Assembly (NCBI GenBank): GCA_033782935.1
Contig: JAWQEG010000255.1
Coordinates: forward strand, 1-64,000
Reading direction: 5' to 3'
Origin: Petrolisthes cinctipes
Taxonomy: Eukaryota > Arthropoda > Malacostraca > Decapoda > Porcellanidae
DNA length: 64,000 nt
Under the pieces are notes generated by a model. That model saw only the letters and a program-made list of their open reading frames with translations. It searched no databases and had not been told where the DNA came from. Positions 10,301-23,630 of this stretch are shown here, one piece after another. Position numbers and translations under genes: made by a program. Each line of letters starts with the position of its first letter. Positions within the stretch are counted from its first letter, which is position 1.

Positions 10301-13300
10301 ATCTTCTGTACCCGTTTATATCTCAAATGCAGGCTTAAAACACCCAAAAATTTAATATTTTTGTGTCCCTGAAGCGATCTGTACATGTCTACTCAGTGCT
10401 AGAATGTTTTCAAAATATAGGCTTAAAACATGCTAAAAATCGATATTTTAGGTGTCTAAAGTCGATATGTGCATGCGTATTCTGTACCCGTTTATATCTC
10501 AAATTTAGGCTCAAAACACCCGAAAATTCGATATTTTTGTGTCCCAGAAGCGATCTGTACATGCCCACTCCGTGTTAGAGTATTTTCAAAATACATGCCC
10601 AAAACATGCTGAAAATCGATATTTTAGCTCCACATAGTCTATATGTGCATGCATCTTCTGTACCCGTTTATATCTCAAATTCAGGCTCAAAAGATCCGAA
10701 AATTCGGTATTTTTGGGTCCCAGAAGCGATCTGTACATGTCTACTCAGTGCCACAATGTTTTCAAAATATAGGCTTAAAACATGCTAAAATTCAATATTT
10801 TAGGTGTCCAAAGTCGATATGTGCATACATCTTTTGTACTCGTTTATATCCCAAATTCAGGCTCTAATATCCGAAAATTCAATATTTTTGGGTCGCAGAA
10901 GCCACCTGTACATGCCTACTCAGTGATAGAATATTTTCAAAATATTGGCCCAAAACATACTAAAAATCGATATTTGGGGTGCCCAAAGTCGATATGTGCA
11001 TGCATCTTCTCTACCCGTTTAAATCTCAAAATCAGGCTTAAAACACCCGAAAATTAGATATTTTTGTATCCCATGCCTTCTCCTTCTTAGAATGTTTTCA
11101 AGATAGAGACCCAAAACATGCTCAAAATCGATATATTAGGTGCAAAAAGTCTATATGTGCCTGCATCTTCAGTACCGGTTTATATCTCAAATTCAGGCTC
11201 AAAACACCCGAAAATTTAATATTTTTGTGTTACAGAAGCGATCTGTACATGACTACTTCGTGTTAGAGTATTTTCAAAATAGATGCCTAAAACATGCTTT
11301 ATATCTATATTTTGGGTGCCCAAAGTCGTTATGTGTATGCATCTTCTGTACCCGTTTATATCTCAAATTCAGGCTCAAAATACCCGAAAAATCGATATTT
11401 TTGGGTCCCAGATGCGATCTGTACATGCCTACTCTTTGCTAGAATGTTTTATAAAATATAGTCCCAAAACATGCTCAAAATCGATATTTTAGGTGCTAAA
11501 AGTCGATATGTGCATGCATCTTCAGTACCCGATTATATCTCAAATTCAGGCTCAAAACACCCAAAAATTCGATATTTTTGTGTCCCAGAAGCGATCCGTA
11601 CATGCCTACTTAGTGTTAGAGTATTTTCTAAATAGATGCCCAAAACATGCTCAAAATCGATATTGTGGGTGCCCAAAGTCGATATGTGCATGCATCTTCT
11701 GTACCCGTTTATATCTCAAATGCAGGCTTAAAACACCCAAAAATTTAATATTTTTGTGTCCCTGAAGCGATCTGTACATGTCTACTCAGTGCTAGAATGT
11801 TTTCAAAATATAGGCTTAAAACATGCTAAAAATCGATATTTTAGGTGTCTAAAGTCGATATGTGCACGCGTGTTCTGTACCCGTTTATATCTCAAATTTA
11901 GGCTCAAAACACCCGAAAATTCGATATTTTTGTGTCCCAGAAGCGATCTGTACATGCCCACTCCGTGTTAGAGTATTTTCAAAATACATGCCCAAAACAT
12001 GCTGAAAATCGATATTTTAGCTCCACATAGTTTATATGTGCATGCATCTTCTGTACCCGTTTATATCTCAAATTCAGGCTCAAAAGATCCGAAAATTCGG
12101 TATTTTTGGGTCCCAGAAGCGATCTGTACATGTCTACTCAGTGCCACAATGTTTTCAAAATATAGGCTTAAAACATGCTAAAATTCAATATTTTAGGTGT
12201 CCAAAGTCGATATGTGCATACATCTTTTGTACCCGTTTATATCCCAAATTCAGGCTCTAATATCCGAAAATTCAATATTTTTGGGTCGCAGAAGCCACCT
12301 GTACATGCCTACTCAGTGATAGAATATTTTCAAAATATTGGCCCAAAACATACTAAAAATCGATATTTGGGGTGCCCAAAGTCGATATGTGCATGCATCT
12401 TCTCTACCCGTTTAAATCTTAAAATCAGGCTTAAAACACCCGAAAATTAGTTATTTTTGGGTCCCATGCCTACTCCTTCTTAGAATGTTTTCAAGATAGA
12501 GACCCAAAACATGCTCAAAATCGATATATTAGGTGCAAAAAGTCTATATGTGCCTGCATCTTCAGTACCGGTTTATATCTCAAATTCAGGCTCAAAACAC
12601 CCGAAAATTTAATATTTTTGTGTTACAGAAGCGATCTGTACATGACTACTTCGTGTTAGAGTATTTTCAAAATAGATGCCTAAAACATGCTTTATATCTA
12701 TATTTTGGGTGCCCAAAGTCGATATGTGTATGCATCTTCTGTACCCGTTTATATCTCAAATTCAGGCTCAAAATACCCGAAAAATCGATATTTTTGGGTC
12801 CCAGATGCGATCTGTACATGCCTACTCTTTGCTAGAATGTTTTATAAAATACAGTCCCAAAACATGCTCAAAATCGATATTTTAGGTGCTAAAAGTCGAT
12901 ATGTGCATGCATCTTCAGTACCCGATTATATCTCAAATTCAGGCTCAAAACACCCAAAAATTCGATATTTTTGTGTCCCAGAAGCGATCCGTACATGCCT
13001 TCTTAGTGTTAGAGTATTTTCTAAATAGATGCCCAAAACATGCTCAAAATCGATATTGTGGGTGCCCAAAGTCGATATGTGCATGCATCTTCTGTACCCG
13101 TTTATATCTCAAATGCAGGCTTAAAACACCCAAAAATTTAATATTTTTGTGTCCCTGAAGCGATCTGTACATGTCTACTCAGTGCTAGAATGTTTTCAAA
13201 ATATAGGCTTAAAACATGCTAAAAATCGATATTTTAGGTGTCTAAAGTCGATATGTGCATGCGTATTCTGTACCCGTTTATATCTCAAATTTAGGCTCAA

Positions 13301-14431
13301 AACACCCGAAAATTCGATATTTTTGTGTCCCAGAAGCGATCTGTACATGCCCACTCCGTGTTAGAGTATTTTCAAAATACATGCCCAAAACATGCTGAAA
13401 ATCGATATTTTAGCTCCACATAGTCTATATGTGCATGCATCTTCTGTACCCGTTTATATCTCAAATTCAGGCTCAAAAGATCCGAAAATTCGGTATTTTT
13501 GGGTCCCAGAAGCGATCTGTACATGTCTACTCAGTGCCACAATGTTTTCAAAATATAGGCTTAAAACATGCTAAAATTCAATATTTTAGGTGTCCAAAGT
13601 CGATATGTGCATACATCTTTTGTACTCGTTTATATCCCAAATTCAGGCTCTAATATCCGAAAATTCAATATTTTTGGGTCGCAGAAGCCACCTGTACATG
13701 CCTACTCAGTGATAGAATATTTTCAAAATATTGGCCCAAAACATACTAAAAATCGATATTTGGGGTGCCCAAAGTCGATATGTGCATGCATCTTCTCTAC
13801 CCGTTTAAATCTTAAAATCAGGCTTAAAACACCCGAAAATTAGTTATTTTTGGGTCCCATGCCTACTCCTTCTTAGAATGTTTTCAAGATAGAGACCCAA
13901 AACATGCTCAAAATCGATATATTAGGTGCAAAAAGTCTATATGTGCCTGCATCTTCAGTACCGGTTTATATCTCAAATTCAGGCTCAAAACACCCGAAAA
14001 TTTAATATTTTTGTGTTACAGAAGCGATCTGTACATGACTACTTCGTGTTAGAGTATTTTCAAAATAGATGCCTAAAACATGCTTTATATCTATATTTTG
14101 GGTGCCCAAAGTCGATATGTGTATGCATCTTCTGTACCCGTTTATATCTCAAAATCAGGCTCAAAATACCCGAAAATTTAATATTTTTGTGTTACAGAAG
14201 CGATCTGTACATGACTACTTCGTGTTAGAGTATTTTCAAAATACATGCCCAAAACATGCTGAAAATCGATATTTTAGCTTCACATAGTCGATATGTGCAT
14301 GCATCTTCTGTACCCGTTTATATCTCAAATACAGGCTCAAATCACCCGAAAATTCAATATTTTTGGGGTCCCAGAAGCGATCTGAACATGCTTACTCCGT
14401 GTTAGAGTACTTTCAAAATACAGGCCCAAAC

Positions 14432-14473
14432 ATGCTGGGTGAGGTGGGAGGCAATGGAAAAAAACAAATGCTG
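14432..14473 (+). other. 36-bp non-satellite insertion flanked by ATGCTG
   Basis: Between ATGCTG (14432-14437) and ATGCTG (14468-14473) lies GGTGAGGTGGGAGG...AAAACAA, which has no counterpart in any monomer. ATGCTG is normal satellite sequence, present once at this place in other monomers, so it looks like a 6-bp target duplication or a templated repair insertion. The same monomer also lacks the CTTCTGT block near 14513. I do not recognise the source. Confidence 0.75.
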
Positions 14474-17400
14474 AAATTGATATTTTAGGTGCCAAAAGTC
14501 GATATGTTCATGCATACCCGATTATATCTCAAATTCAGGCTCAAAATACACGAAAATTCGATATTTTTGGGTCCCAGATGCGATCTGTACATGCCTACTT
14601 CGTGTTAGAGTACTTTCAAAATACAGGCAATAAAACAAGCTGAAAATCGATATTTTAGGTGCCCAAAGTCGATATGTGCATTCATCTTCTGTACTAGTTT
14701 ATATCTCAAATTCAGGCTCAAAACACCCGAAAATTCGATATTTTTGGGTCCCAGAAGCGATCTGTACATGCCCACTCCGTGTTAGAGTATTTTCAAAATA
14801 CATGCCCAAAACATGCTGAAAATCGATATTTTAGCTCCACATAGTCGATATGTGCATGCATCTTCTGTTACCGTTTATATCTCAAATTCAGGCTCAAATC
14901 ACCAGAAAATTCAATATTTTTGGGTCCCAGAAGCGATCTGTACATGCCTACTCCGTGTTAGAGTACTTTCAAAATACAGGCCCAAAACATGCTGAAATCG
15001 ATATTTTAGGTGCCCAAAGTCGATATGTGCATGCATCTTCTGTACTCGATTATATCTCAAATTCAGGCTCAAAATACCCAAAAAAATCGATATTTTTGTG
15101 TCCCAGAAGCGATGTGTACATGCCTATTCCTTGTTAGAGTATTTTCAAAATACAGGCCTAAAACATGCTAAAATCGATATTTGAGGTGCCCAAAGTCAAT
15201 ATGTGTATGCATCTTCTGTACCCGTTTATATCCCAAATTCAGGCTCAAAAGATCCGAAAATTCGGTATTTTTGGGTCCCAGAAGCGATCTGTACATGTCT
15301 ACTCAGTGCCAGAATGTTTTCAAAATATAGGCTTAAAACATGCTAAAATTCAATATTTTAGGTGTCCAAAGTCAATATGTGCATACATCTTTTGTACCCG
15401 TTTATATCCAAAATTTAGGCTCCAACACCCGAAAATTCAATATTTTTGGGTCCCAGAAGCGACCTGTACATGCCTACTCAGTGATAGAATAATTTTAAAA
15501 TATTGGCCCAAAACATAATAAAAATCGATATTTGGGGTGCCCAAAGTCGATATGTGCATGCATCTTCTCTACCCGTTTATATCTCAAATTCAGGCTCAAA
15601 ACACCCGAAAAATCGATATTTTTGGGTCCCAGAAGCGATCTGTACATGCCTACTCTTTGCTTGAATGTTTTATAAAATACAGACCCAAAACATGCTCAAA
15701 ATCGATATTTTAGGTGTTAAAAGTCGATATGTGCATGCATTTTCAGTACACGATTATATCTCAAATTCAGGCTCAAAACAACCGAAAATTCGATATTTTT
15801 CGGTCCCAGAAGCGATCTGTACATGCCTACTCCGTTTTAGAGTATTTTCAAAATACATGCCCTAAACATGCTGAAAATCGATATTTTAGCTTCACATAGT
15901 CGATATTTGCATGCATCTTCTGTACCCGTTTATATCTCAAATACAGGCTCAAATCACCCGAAAATTCAATATTTTTGGGTCCCAGAAGCAATCTGTAACT
16001 GCCTATTCCATGTTAGAGCATTTTTTAAAATACAGGCCCCAAACATGCTGAAAATCGATATTTTAGGTGCCAAAAGTCAATATGTGTATGCATCTTCTGT
16101 ACCCGTTTATATCCCAAATTCAGGCTCAAAACACCCGAAAATTCGATATTTTTGGGTCCCAAAAGCGATCTGTATATGCCTACTCCGTGTTAGAGTATTT
16201 TCAAAATACATGCCCAAAACATGCTGAAAATCGATATTTTAGTTCCACATAGTCGATATGTGCATGCATCTTCTGTACCCGTTTATATCTCAAATACAGG
16301 CTCAAATTACCCGAAAATTCAATATTTTTGGGTCCCAGAAGCGATCTGAACATGCTTACTCCGTGTTAGAGTACTTTCAAAATACAGGCCCAAAACATGC
16401 TGAAAATTGATATTTTAGGTTCCCAAAGTCGATATGTGAATGCATCTTCTGTACCCGATTATATCTCAAATTCAGGCTCAAAATACCCGAAAATTCGATA
16501 TTTTTTTGTCCCAGAAGCGATCTGTACCTACCTATTCCGTGTTAGAGTATTTTCAAAATACAGGCCAAAAACATGCTGAAAATTGATATTTTAGGTGCCC
16601 AAAGTCGATATGTGCATGCATCTTCTGTACCCGATTATATCTCAAATTCAGGCTCAAAATGCCCGAAAATTCCATTTTTTTGGGTCCCAGAAGCAATCTG
16701 TACCTGCCTACTCCTTGTTAGAGTATTTTCAAAATACAGGGCCAAAACATGCTGAAAATCGATATTTTAGGTGAACAAAGTCAATATGTGTATGCATCTT
16801 CTGTACCCGTTTATATCCCAAATTCAGGCTCAAAACACCCGAAAATTCGATATTTTTAGGTACCAGAAGCGTTCTGTATATGCCTACTCCGTGTTTGAGT
16901 ATTTTCAAAATACATGGCCAAAACATGCTGAAAATCTATATTTGAGGTGCCTAAAGTCAATATGTGTATGCATCTTCTGTACCCGTTTATATCCCAAATT
17001 CAGGCTCAATAGATCCGAAAATTCGATATTATTGAGTCCCAGAAGCGACCTGTACATGCCTACCCAGTGATAGAATATTTTCAAAATATTGGCCCAAAAC
17101 ATACAAAAAATCGATATTTGGGGTGCCCAAAGTCGATATGTGCATGCATATTCTCTACCCGGTTATATCTCAAATTCAGGCTTAAAACACCCGAAAATTA
17201 GATATTTTTGTGTCCCAAAAGCAATCTGTACATACCTACTCATTCTTAGAATGTTTTCAAGATACAGACCCAAAACATGCTCAAAATCGATATATTAGGT
17301 GCAAAAAGTCGATATGTGTATGCATCTTCAGTACCCGTTTATATCCCAAATTCAGGCTCAAAAAACCCGAAAATTCGATATTTTTGGTCCCAGAAGCGAT

Positions 17401-17627
17401 CTGTACATGTCTACAAAATGCTAGAATGTTTTCAAAATATAGGCTTAAAACATGCGAAAAATCGATATTTTAGGTGTCCAAAATCGGAATGTGCATACAT
17501 CTTTTGTTCCCGTTTATATCCCAAATTCAGGCTCAAAACACCCGAAAATTCGATATTTTTGGGTCCCAGAAGCAATCTGTACATGCCTACTTAGTGCTGG
17601 AATATTTTCAAAATATAGGCTCAATGC

Positions 17628-17803
17628 ATGCTAAAAATCGATATTTTAGGTGCCCAATGTCGATATGTGCATGCATCTTCTGTACCCGTTTATATCTCAA
17701 ATTCAGGCTCAAAACACCCGAAAATTCGATATTTTTGGGTCCCAGAAGCGAGCTGTACATGCCTACTCCGTGTTAGAGTATTTTTAAAATACATGCCCAA
17801 AAC
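17628..17803 (+). repeat. Reference satellite monomer (176 bp)
   Basis: A typical monomer, given as the unit of reference; the next begins at 17804. The phase is arbitrary and set here at ATGCTAAAAATCG. It contains seven to eight CpG dinucleotides, at ATCGAT, GTCGAT, CCCGTT, CCCGAA, TTCGAT, AGCGA and (in most monomers) TCCGTG. Short palindromes include ATCGAT, TGCATGCA and TGTACA. It is AT-rich, with A-tracts and T-tracts flanking each CGAT core. Confidence 0.9.
17634..17720 (+). repeat. Half-monomer A (87 bp)
   Basis: Aligns end to end with half B (17721-17809). Shared blocks in order: A is TCGATATTTTAGGTGCCCA, B is TCGATATTTTTGGGTCCCAG; A is CGATATGTGCATGCATCT, B is CGATCTGTACATGCCTACT; A is CAAATTCAGGCTCAAAACA, B is AAAATACATGCCCAAAACA. 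The monomer is therefore an old duplication of a unit of about 88 bp. Confidence 0.85.
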
Positions 17804-17809
17804 ATGCTG
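17721..17809 (+). repeat. Half-monomer B (89 bp)
   Basis: Second half of the ancestral dimer, homologous to half A. It carries the CENP-B-box-like stretch ATTCGATATTTTTGGGT and the TGTACATGCC landmark. It is the half in which the HOR1 15-bp deletion and most diagnostic variants (TCAAGATACAG, TCAAAATATAGG, TCAAAATACAGG) occur. Confidence 0.85.
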
Positions 17810-20800
17810 AAAATCGATATTTTAGCTCCACATAGTCGATATGTGCATGCATCTTCTGTACCCGTTTATATCTCAAATTCAGGCTTAAATCACCCTAAAA
17901 TTCAATATTTTTGGGTCCCAGAAGCGATCTGTACATGCCTACTCCGTGTTAGACTACTTTCAAAATACAGGCCCAAAACATGCTGAAAATAGATATTTGA
18001 GGTGCCCAAAGTCGATATGTGTATTCATTTTCTGTACCCGTTTATATCCCAAATTCAGGCTTAAAACACCCGAAAATTCGATATTTTAGGGTCCCAGAAG
18101 CGATCTGTACATGCCTACTCCTTGCTAGAATGTTTTCAAAATATAGGCTCAAAACATGCTAAAAATCGATATTTTAGGTATCCAAAGTCGATATGTGCAT
18201 GCATCTTCTGTACCCGTTTATATCTCAAATTCAGGGTCAAAACACCCGAAAATTCGATATTTTGAGTCTCATAAGCGTTCTGTACATGTCTACTCAGTGC
18301 TAGAATGTTTTCAAAATAAAGGCTTAAAACATGCTAAAAATCGATATTTTAGGTGTCCACAGTCGATATGTGCATACATCTATTGTACCCGTTTATATCC
18401 CAAATTCAGGCTAAAAACACCCGAAACTTCGATATTTTTGGGTCCCTGAAGCGATCTGTACATGCCTACTCAGTGCTAGAATATTTTTTAAATGTAGGCC
18501 CAAAACATGCTAAAAATCGATATTTTAGGTGCTAAATGTCGATATCTGCATGCATCTTCTGTACTCGTTTATATCTCAAATTCAGGCTCAAAACACCCGA
18601 AAACTCCATATTTTTGGGTCCCAGAAGAGATCTGTACATGCCTACTCCGTGTTAGAGTACTTTCAAAATACAGGCCCAAAACATGCTGAAAATCGATATT
18701 TTAGGTGCCCAAAGTCGATATGTGCATGCATCTTCAGTACCCGTTTATATCTCAAATTCAGGCTCAAAACAACGGAAAATTCAATATTTTTGGGTTCCAG
18801 AAGTGATCAGTACATGCCTACTCAGTGCTAGAAAGTTTTCAAAATATAGGCTCAAAACATGCTAAAAATCTATAATTTAGGTGTCCAAAGTCGATATGTG
18901 CATAGATCTTTTGTACCCGTTTATATCCCAAATTCAGGCTCAAAACACCCGAAAATTCAATATTTTTGTGTTCCTGAAGCGATCTGTACATGCCTACTCA
19001 GTGCTAGAATATTTTTTAAATGTACGCCTAAAACATGCTAAAAATCGATATTTTAGGTGATAAATGTCGATATGAGCATGCATTTTCTGTACCAGTTTAT
19101 ATCTCAAATTCTGGCACAAAACACCCGAAAAATCGATAATTTTGGGTCCCAGAAGGGATATTTACATGCCTAGTCAGTGCTAAAATGTTTTCAAAATATA
19201 GGCTTAAAGCATGCTAAAAATCGATATTTTAGTTGTCCAAAGTCGATATGTGCATACATCTTTTGTACCCGTTTATAACCAAAATTCAGGCTCAGAACAC
19301 CCGAAAATTCGATATTTTTGGGTCCCTGAAGCGATCTGTACATGCCTACTCCGTGTTAGAGTATTTTCAAAATACAAGCCCAAAACATGCTCAAAATCGA
19401 TATTTTAGGTTCCCAAAGTCAATACGTGTATGCATCTTCTATACCCGTTTATATCCCAAATTCAGGCTGAAAACACCCGAAAATTCGATATTTTTTTGTC
19501 CCAGAAACATTCTGTACATGCCTACTCATTGCTAGAATACTTTCAAAATATAGGCCCAAAACATGCTAAAATCGATATTTTGGGTGCCCAAAGTCGATAT
19601 CTGCATGCATCTTCTGTACCCGTTTATATCTCAAATTCAGGCTTAAAACACCCGAAAACTCGATATTTTTGGGTCCCAGAAGAGATCTGTACATGCCTAC
19701 TCCATGTTCGAGTACTTTCAAAATACAGGCCCAAAACATGCTGAAAATCGATATTTTAGGTGCCCAAAGTCGATATGTGCATGCATCTTCAGTACCCGTT
19801 TATATCTCAAATTCAGGCTCAAAACAACGGAAAATTCAATATTTTTGGGTTCCAGAAGCGATCTGTACATGCCTACTCAGTGCTAGAATGTTTTCAAAAT
19901 ATTGGCTCAAAACATGCTAAAAATCTATAATTTAGGTGTCCAAAGTCGATATGTGCATGCATCTTCTGTACCCGTATATATCTGAAATTCAGGCTCAAAA
20001 CACCCAAAAATTCGATATTTTTGTGTCACAGAAGCGATCTGTACATGCCTACTTCGTGTTAGAGTGTTTTCAAAATAGATGCCTAAAACATGCTCAAAAT
20101 CGATATTTTGGGAGCCCAAAGTCGATATGTGCTTGCATCTTCTGTACCCGTTCATATCTCAAATTCATTCTCAAAATACCCGAAAATTCGTTATTTTCGG
20201 GTCCAAGAAGCGATCTGTACATGCCTACTCTTTGCTAGAATATTTTCAAAATACAGACCCAAAACATGCTCAAAATCGATATTTTTGGAGCAAAAAGTCG
20301 ATATGTGCATACATCTTTTATACTTGTTTATATCCCAAATTCAGGCTCAAAACACCCGAAAATTCGCTATTTTTTTGTCCCAGAAGCGATCTGTACATGC
20401 CTACTCAGTGATAGAATATTTTCAAAATATTGTCCCAAAACATGCTAAAAATCGATATTTTGGGTGGCCAAAGTCGATATGTGAATGCATCTTCTGTACC
20501 CGTTTATATCTCAAATTCAGGCTCAAAACACCCGAAAACTCGATATTTTTGGATCCCAGAAGAGATCTGTACATGCCTACTCCGTGTTAGAGTACTTTCA
20601 AAATACAGGCCCAAAACATGCTCAAAATCGATATTTTAGGTAAACAAGTGGTCGATATGTGCATGCATCTTCAGTACCCGTTTATATCCCAAATTCAGGC
20701 TCAAAACACCCGAAAATTTGATATTTTTGGGTCCTTGAAGCGATCTGTACATGCCTACTCAGTGCTAGAATATTTTTTAAATGTAGGCCCAAAACATGCT

Positions 20801-23605
20801 AAAAATCGATATTTTTGGTGCTAAATGTCGATAAAAGCATGAATTTTCTGTACCGGTTTATATCTCAAATTCAGGCTCAAAACACCCGAAAACTCGATAA
20901 TTTTGGGTCCCAGAAGTGATCTTTACATGCCTACTCCGTGTTAGAGTATTTTCAAAATACAGGCCCAAAACATGCTCAAAATCGATATTTTAGGTTCCCA
21001 AAGTCAATATGTGTATGCATCTTCTATACCCGTTTATATCACAAATTCAGGCTGAAAACACCCGAAAATTCGATATTTTTCTGTCTCAGAAGCGTTCTGT
21101 ACATGCCTACTCATTGCTAGAATACTTTTAAAATATAGGCCCAAAACATGCTAAAAATCGATATTTTGGGTGCCCAAAGTCGATATGTGAATGCATCTTC
21201 TGTACCCGTTTATATCTCAAATTCAGGCTCAAAACACCCGAAAACTCGAAATTTTTGGGTCCCAGAAGAGATCTGTACATGCCTTCTCCGTGTTAGAGTA
21301 CTTTCAAAATACAGGCCCAAAACATGCTGAAAATCGATATTTTAGGTGCCCAAAGTCGATATGTGCATGCATCTTCAGTACCCGTTTATATCCCAAATTC
21401 AGGCTCAAAACACCCGAAAATTTGATATTTTTGGGTCCCTGAAGCTATCTGTACATGCCTACTCAGTGCTAGAATATTTTTTAAATGTAGGCCCAAAACA
21501 TGCTAAAAATCGATATTTTAGGTGCTAAATGTCGATATGAGCATGCATTTTCTGTACCGATTTATATCTCAAATTCAGGCTCAAAACACCCGAAAATTCG
21601 ATAATTTTGGGACCCAGAAGCGATCTTTACATGCCTACTCCGTGTTAGAGTATTTTCAAAATACAGGCACAAAACATGCTCAAAATCGATATTTTATATT
21701 CCCAAAGTCAATATGTGTATGCATCTTCTATACCCGTTTATATCCCAAATTCAGGCTCAAAACATCCGAAAATTCGATATTTTTTTGTCCCAGAAGCGAT
21801 CTGTACATGCCTACTGATTGCTAGAATACTTTCAAAATATTGGCCCAAAACATGCTAAAAATCGATATTTTGGGTGCCCAAAGTCGATATCTGCATGCAT
21901 CTTCTGTACCCGTTTATATATCAAATTCAGGCTCAAAACACCCGAAAACTTGATATTTTTGGGTACCAGAAGAGATCTTTACATGCCTACTCCGTGTTAG
22001 AGTACTTTCAAAATACAGGCCCAAAACATGCTGAAAATCGATATTTTAGGTGCCCAAAGTCGATATGTGCATGCATCTTTTGTACCCGTTTATATCTCAA
22101 ATTCAGGCTCAAAACAACGGAAAATTCAATATTTTTGGGTTCCAGAAGCGATCTGTACATGCCTACTCAGTGCTAAAAGTTTTCAAAATATAGGCTCAAA
22201 ACATGCTAAAATCTATAATTTAGGTGTCCAAAGTCGATATGTGCATACATCTTTTGTACCCGTTTATATCCCAAATTCAGGCTCAAAACACCCGAAAATT
22301 CGATAATTTTGGGTCCCAGAAGGGATATCTACATGGTTACTCAGTGCTAAAATGTTTTAAAAATATAGGCTTAAAGCATGCTAAAAATCGATATTTTAGG
22401 TGTCCAAAGTCGATATGTGCATACATCTTTTGTATCTGTTTATATCCAAAATTCAGGCTCAAAACACTCGAAAATTCGATATTTTTTTGTCCAAGAAGCG
22501 ATCTGTACATGCCTACTCAGTGCTAGAATATTTTTAAAATATATACTCCCAAAATAGGCTAAAAATCGATATTTTAGGTGCTAAATGTCGATATCAGCAT
22601 GCATTTTCTGTACCGGTTTATATCTCAAATTCAGGCTCAAAACACCCGAAAACTCGATAATTTTGGGTCCCAGAAGAGATCTTTACATGCCTACTCCGTG
22701 TTAGAGTATTTTCAAAATACAGGCCCAAAACATGATCAAAATTGATATTTTATATTCCCAAAGTCAATATGTGTATGCATCTTCTATACCCGTTTATATA
22801 CCAAATTCAGGCTCAAAACATCAGAAAATTCGATATTTTTGGGTCCCTGAAGCGATCTGTACATGCCTACTCAGTGCTAGAATATTTTTTAAATGTAGGC
22901 CCAAAACATGCTAAAAATCGATATTTTAGGTGCTAAAAGTCGATATGAGCATGCATTTTCTGTACCGGTTTATATCTCAAATTCAGGCTCAAAACACCCG
23001 AAAATTCGATAATTTTGGGTCCCAGAAGGGATATTTACATGCCTACTCAGGGCTAAAATGTTTTCAAAATATAGGCCCAATACATGCTAAAAATCGATAT
23101 TTTAGGTGCCCAATGTCGATATGTGCATGCATCTTCTGTACCCGTTTATATCTCAAATTCAGGCTCAAAACACCCAAAAATTCGATATTTTTGGGTCCAA
23201 GAAGCGATCTGTACATGCCTAAACAGTGCTAGAATGTTTTCAAAATATAGGCAGAAAAAATGCTAAAAATCGATATTTTATATGTCCCAAGTCGATATGT
23301 GCATGCACGTTCTGTTTCCGATTATAACTCAAATTCAGGCTCAAAACACCCGAAAATTCGATTTTTTTTGTGCCCCAGAAGCGATCTGTACAAGCCTACT
23401 TCGTGTTAGAGTATTTTCAAAATTCAGGCCCAAAACATGCTCAAAATCGATATTTTGGGTGCCCAAAGTCGATATGTGCATACATCTTCTGTACCCGTTT
23501 ATATCTCAAATTCAGACTAAAAAAACCCGAAAATTCGATATTTTTGGGTCCAAGAAGCGATCTTTACATGCCTACTCCGTGTTAGAGTATTTTCAAAATA
23601 CAGGC

Positions 23606-23630
23606 CCAAAATATGCTCAAAGTCAATATG
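23606..23630 (+). other. Intra-monomer deletion of about 22 bp
   Basis: ATATGCTCAAAGTCAATATG lacks the usual ATCGATATTTTAGGTGCCC between ATGCTCAAA and GTCAATATG. Short AAA microhomology at the ends is consistent with slippage or end joining. Confidence 0.7.

Larger units (their letters stand above)
6140..14245 (+). repeat. HOR1: 8-monomer higher-order repeat, 1393 bp, about six copies
   Basis: Identical landmarks recur exactly 1393 bp apart: for example the GTGCAAAAAGTCTATATGTG variant at about 6962, 8355, 9748, 11141, 12534 and 13927. Eight monomers would be 1408 bp; the missing 15 bp is a deletion in one monomer. Each of the eight has its own tag, e.g. CGATATATTAGG, TATATCTATATTTTGGG, GGTGCTAAAAGTCG, CGATATTGTGGGTG, GGTGTCTAAAGTCG, TTAGCTCCACATAG, AAATTCAATATTTTAGG and ATATTTGGGGTGCC. 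Copies differ by only a handful of bases per unit, showing very recent homogenisation. Confidence 0.95.

Noticed and set aside
6140..14245. CRISPR-like array (regular repeats)
   Set aside because: There are no constant short repeats separated by unrelated spacers; the whole 176-bp unit and the whole 1393-bp unit are repeated, and there are no cas genes. This is satellite DNA.
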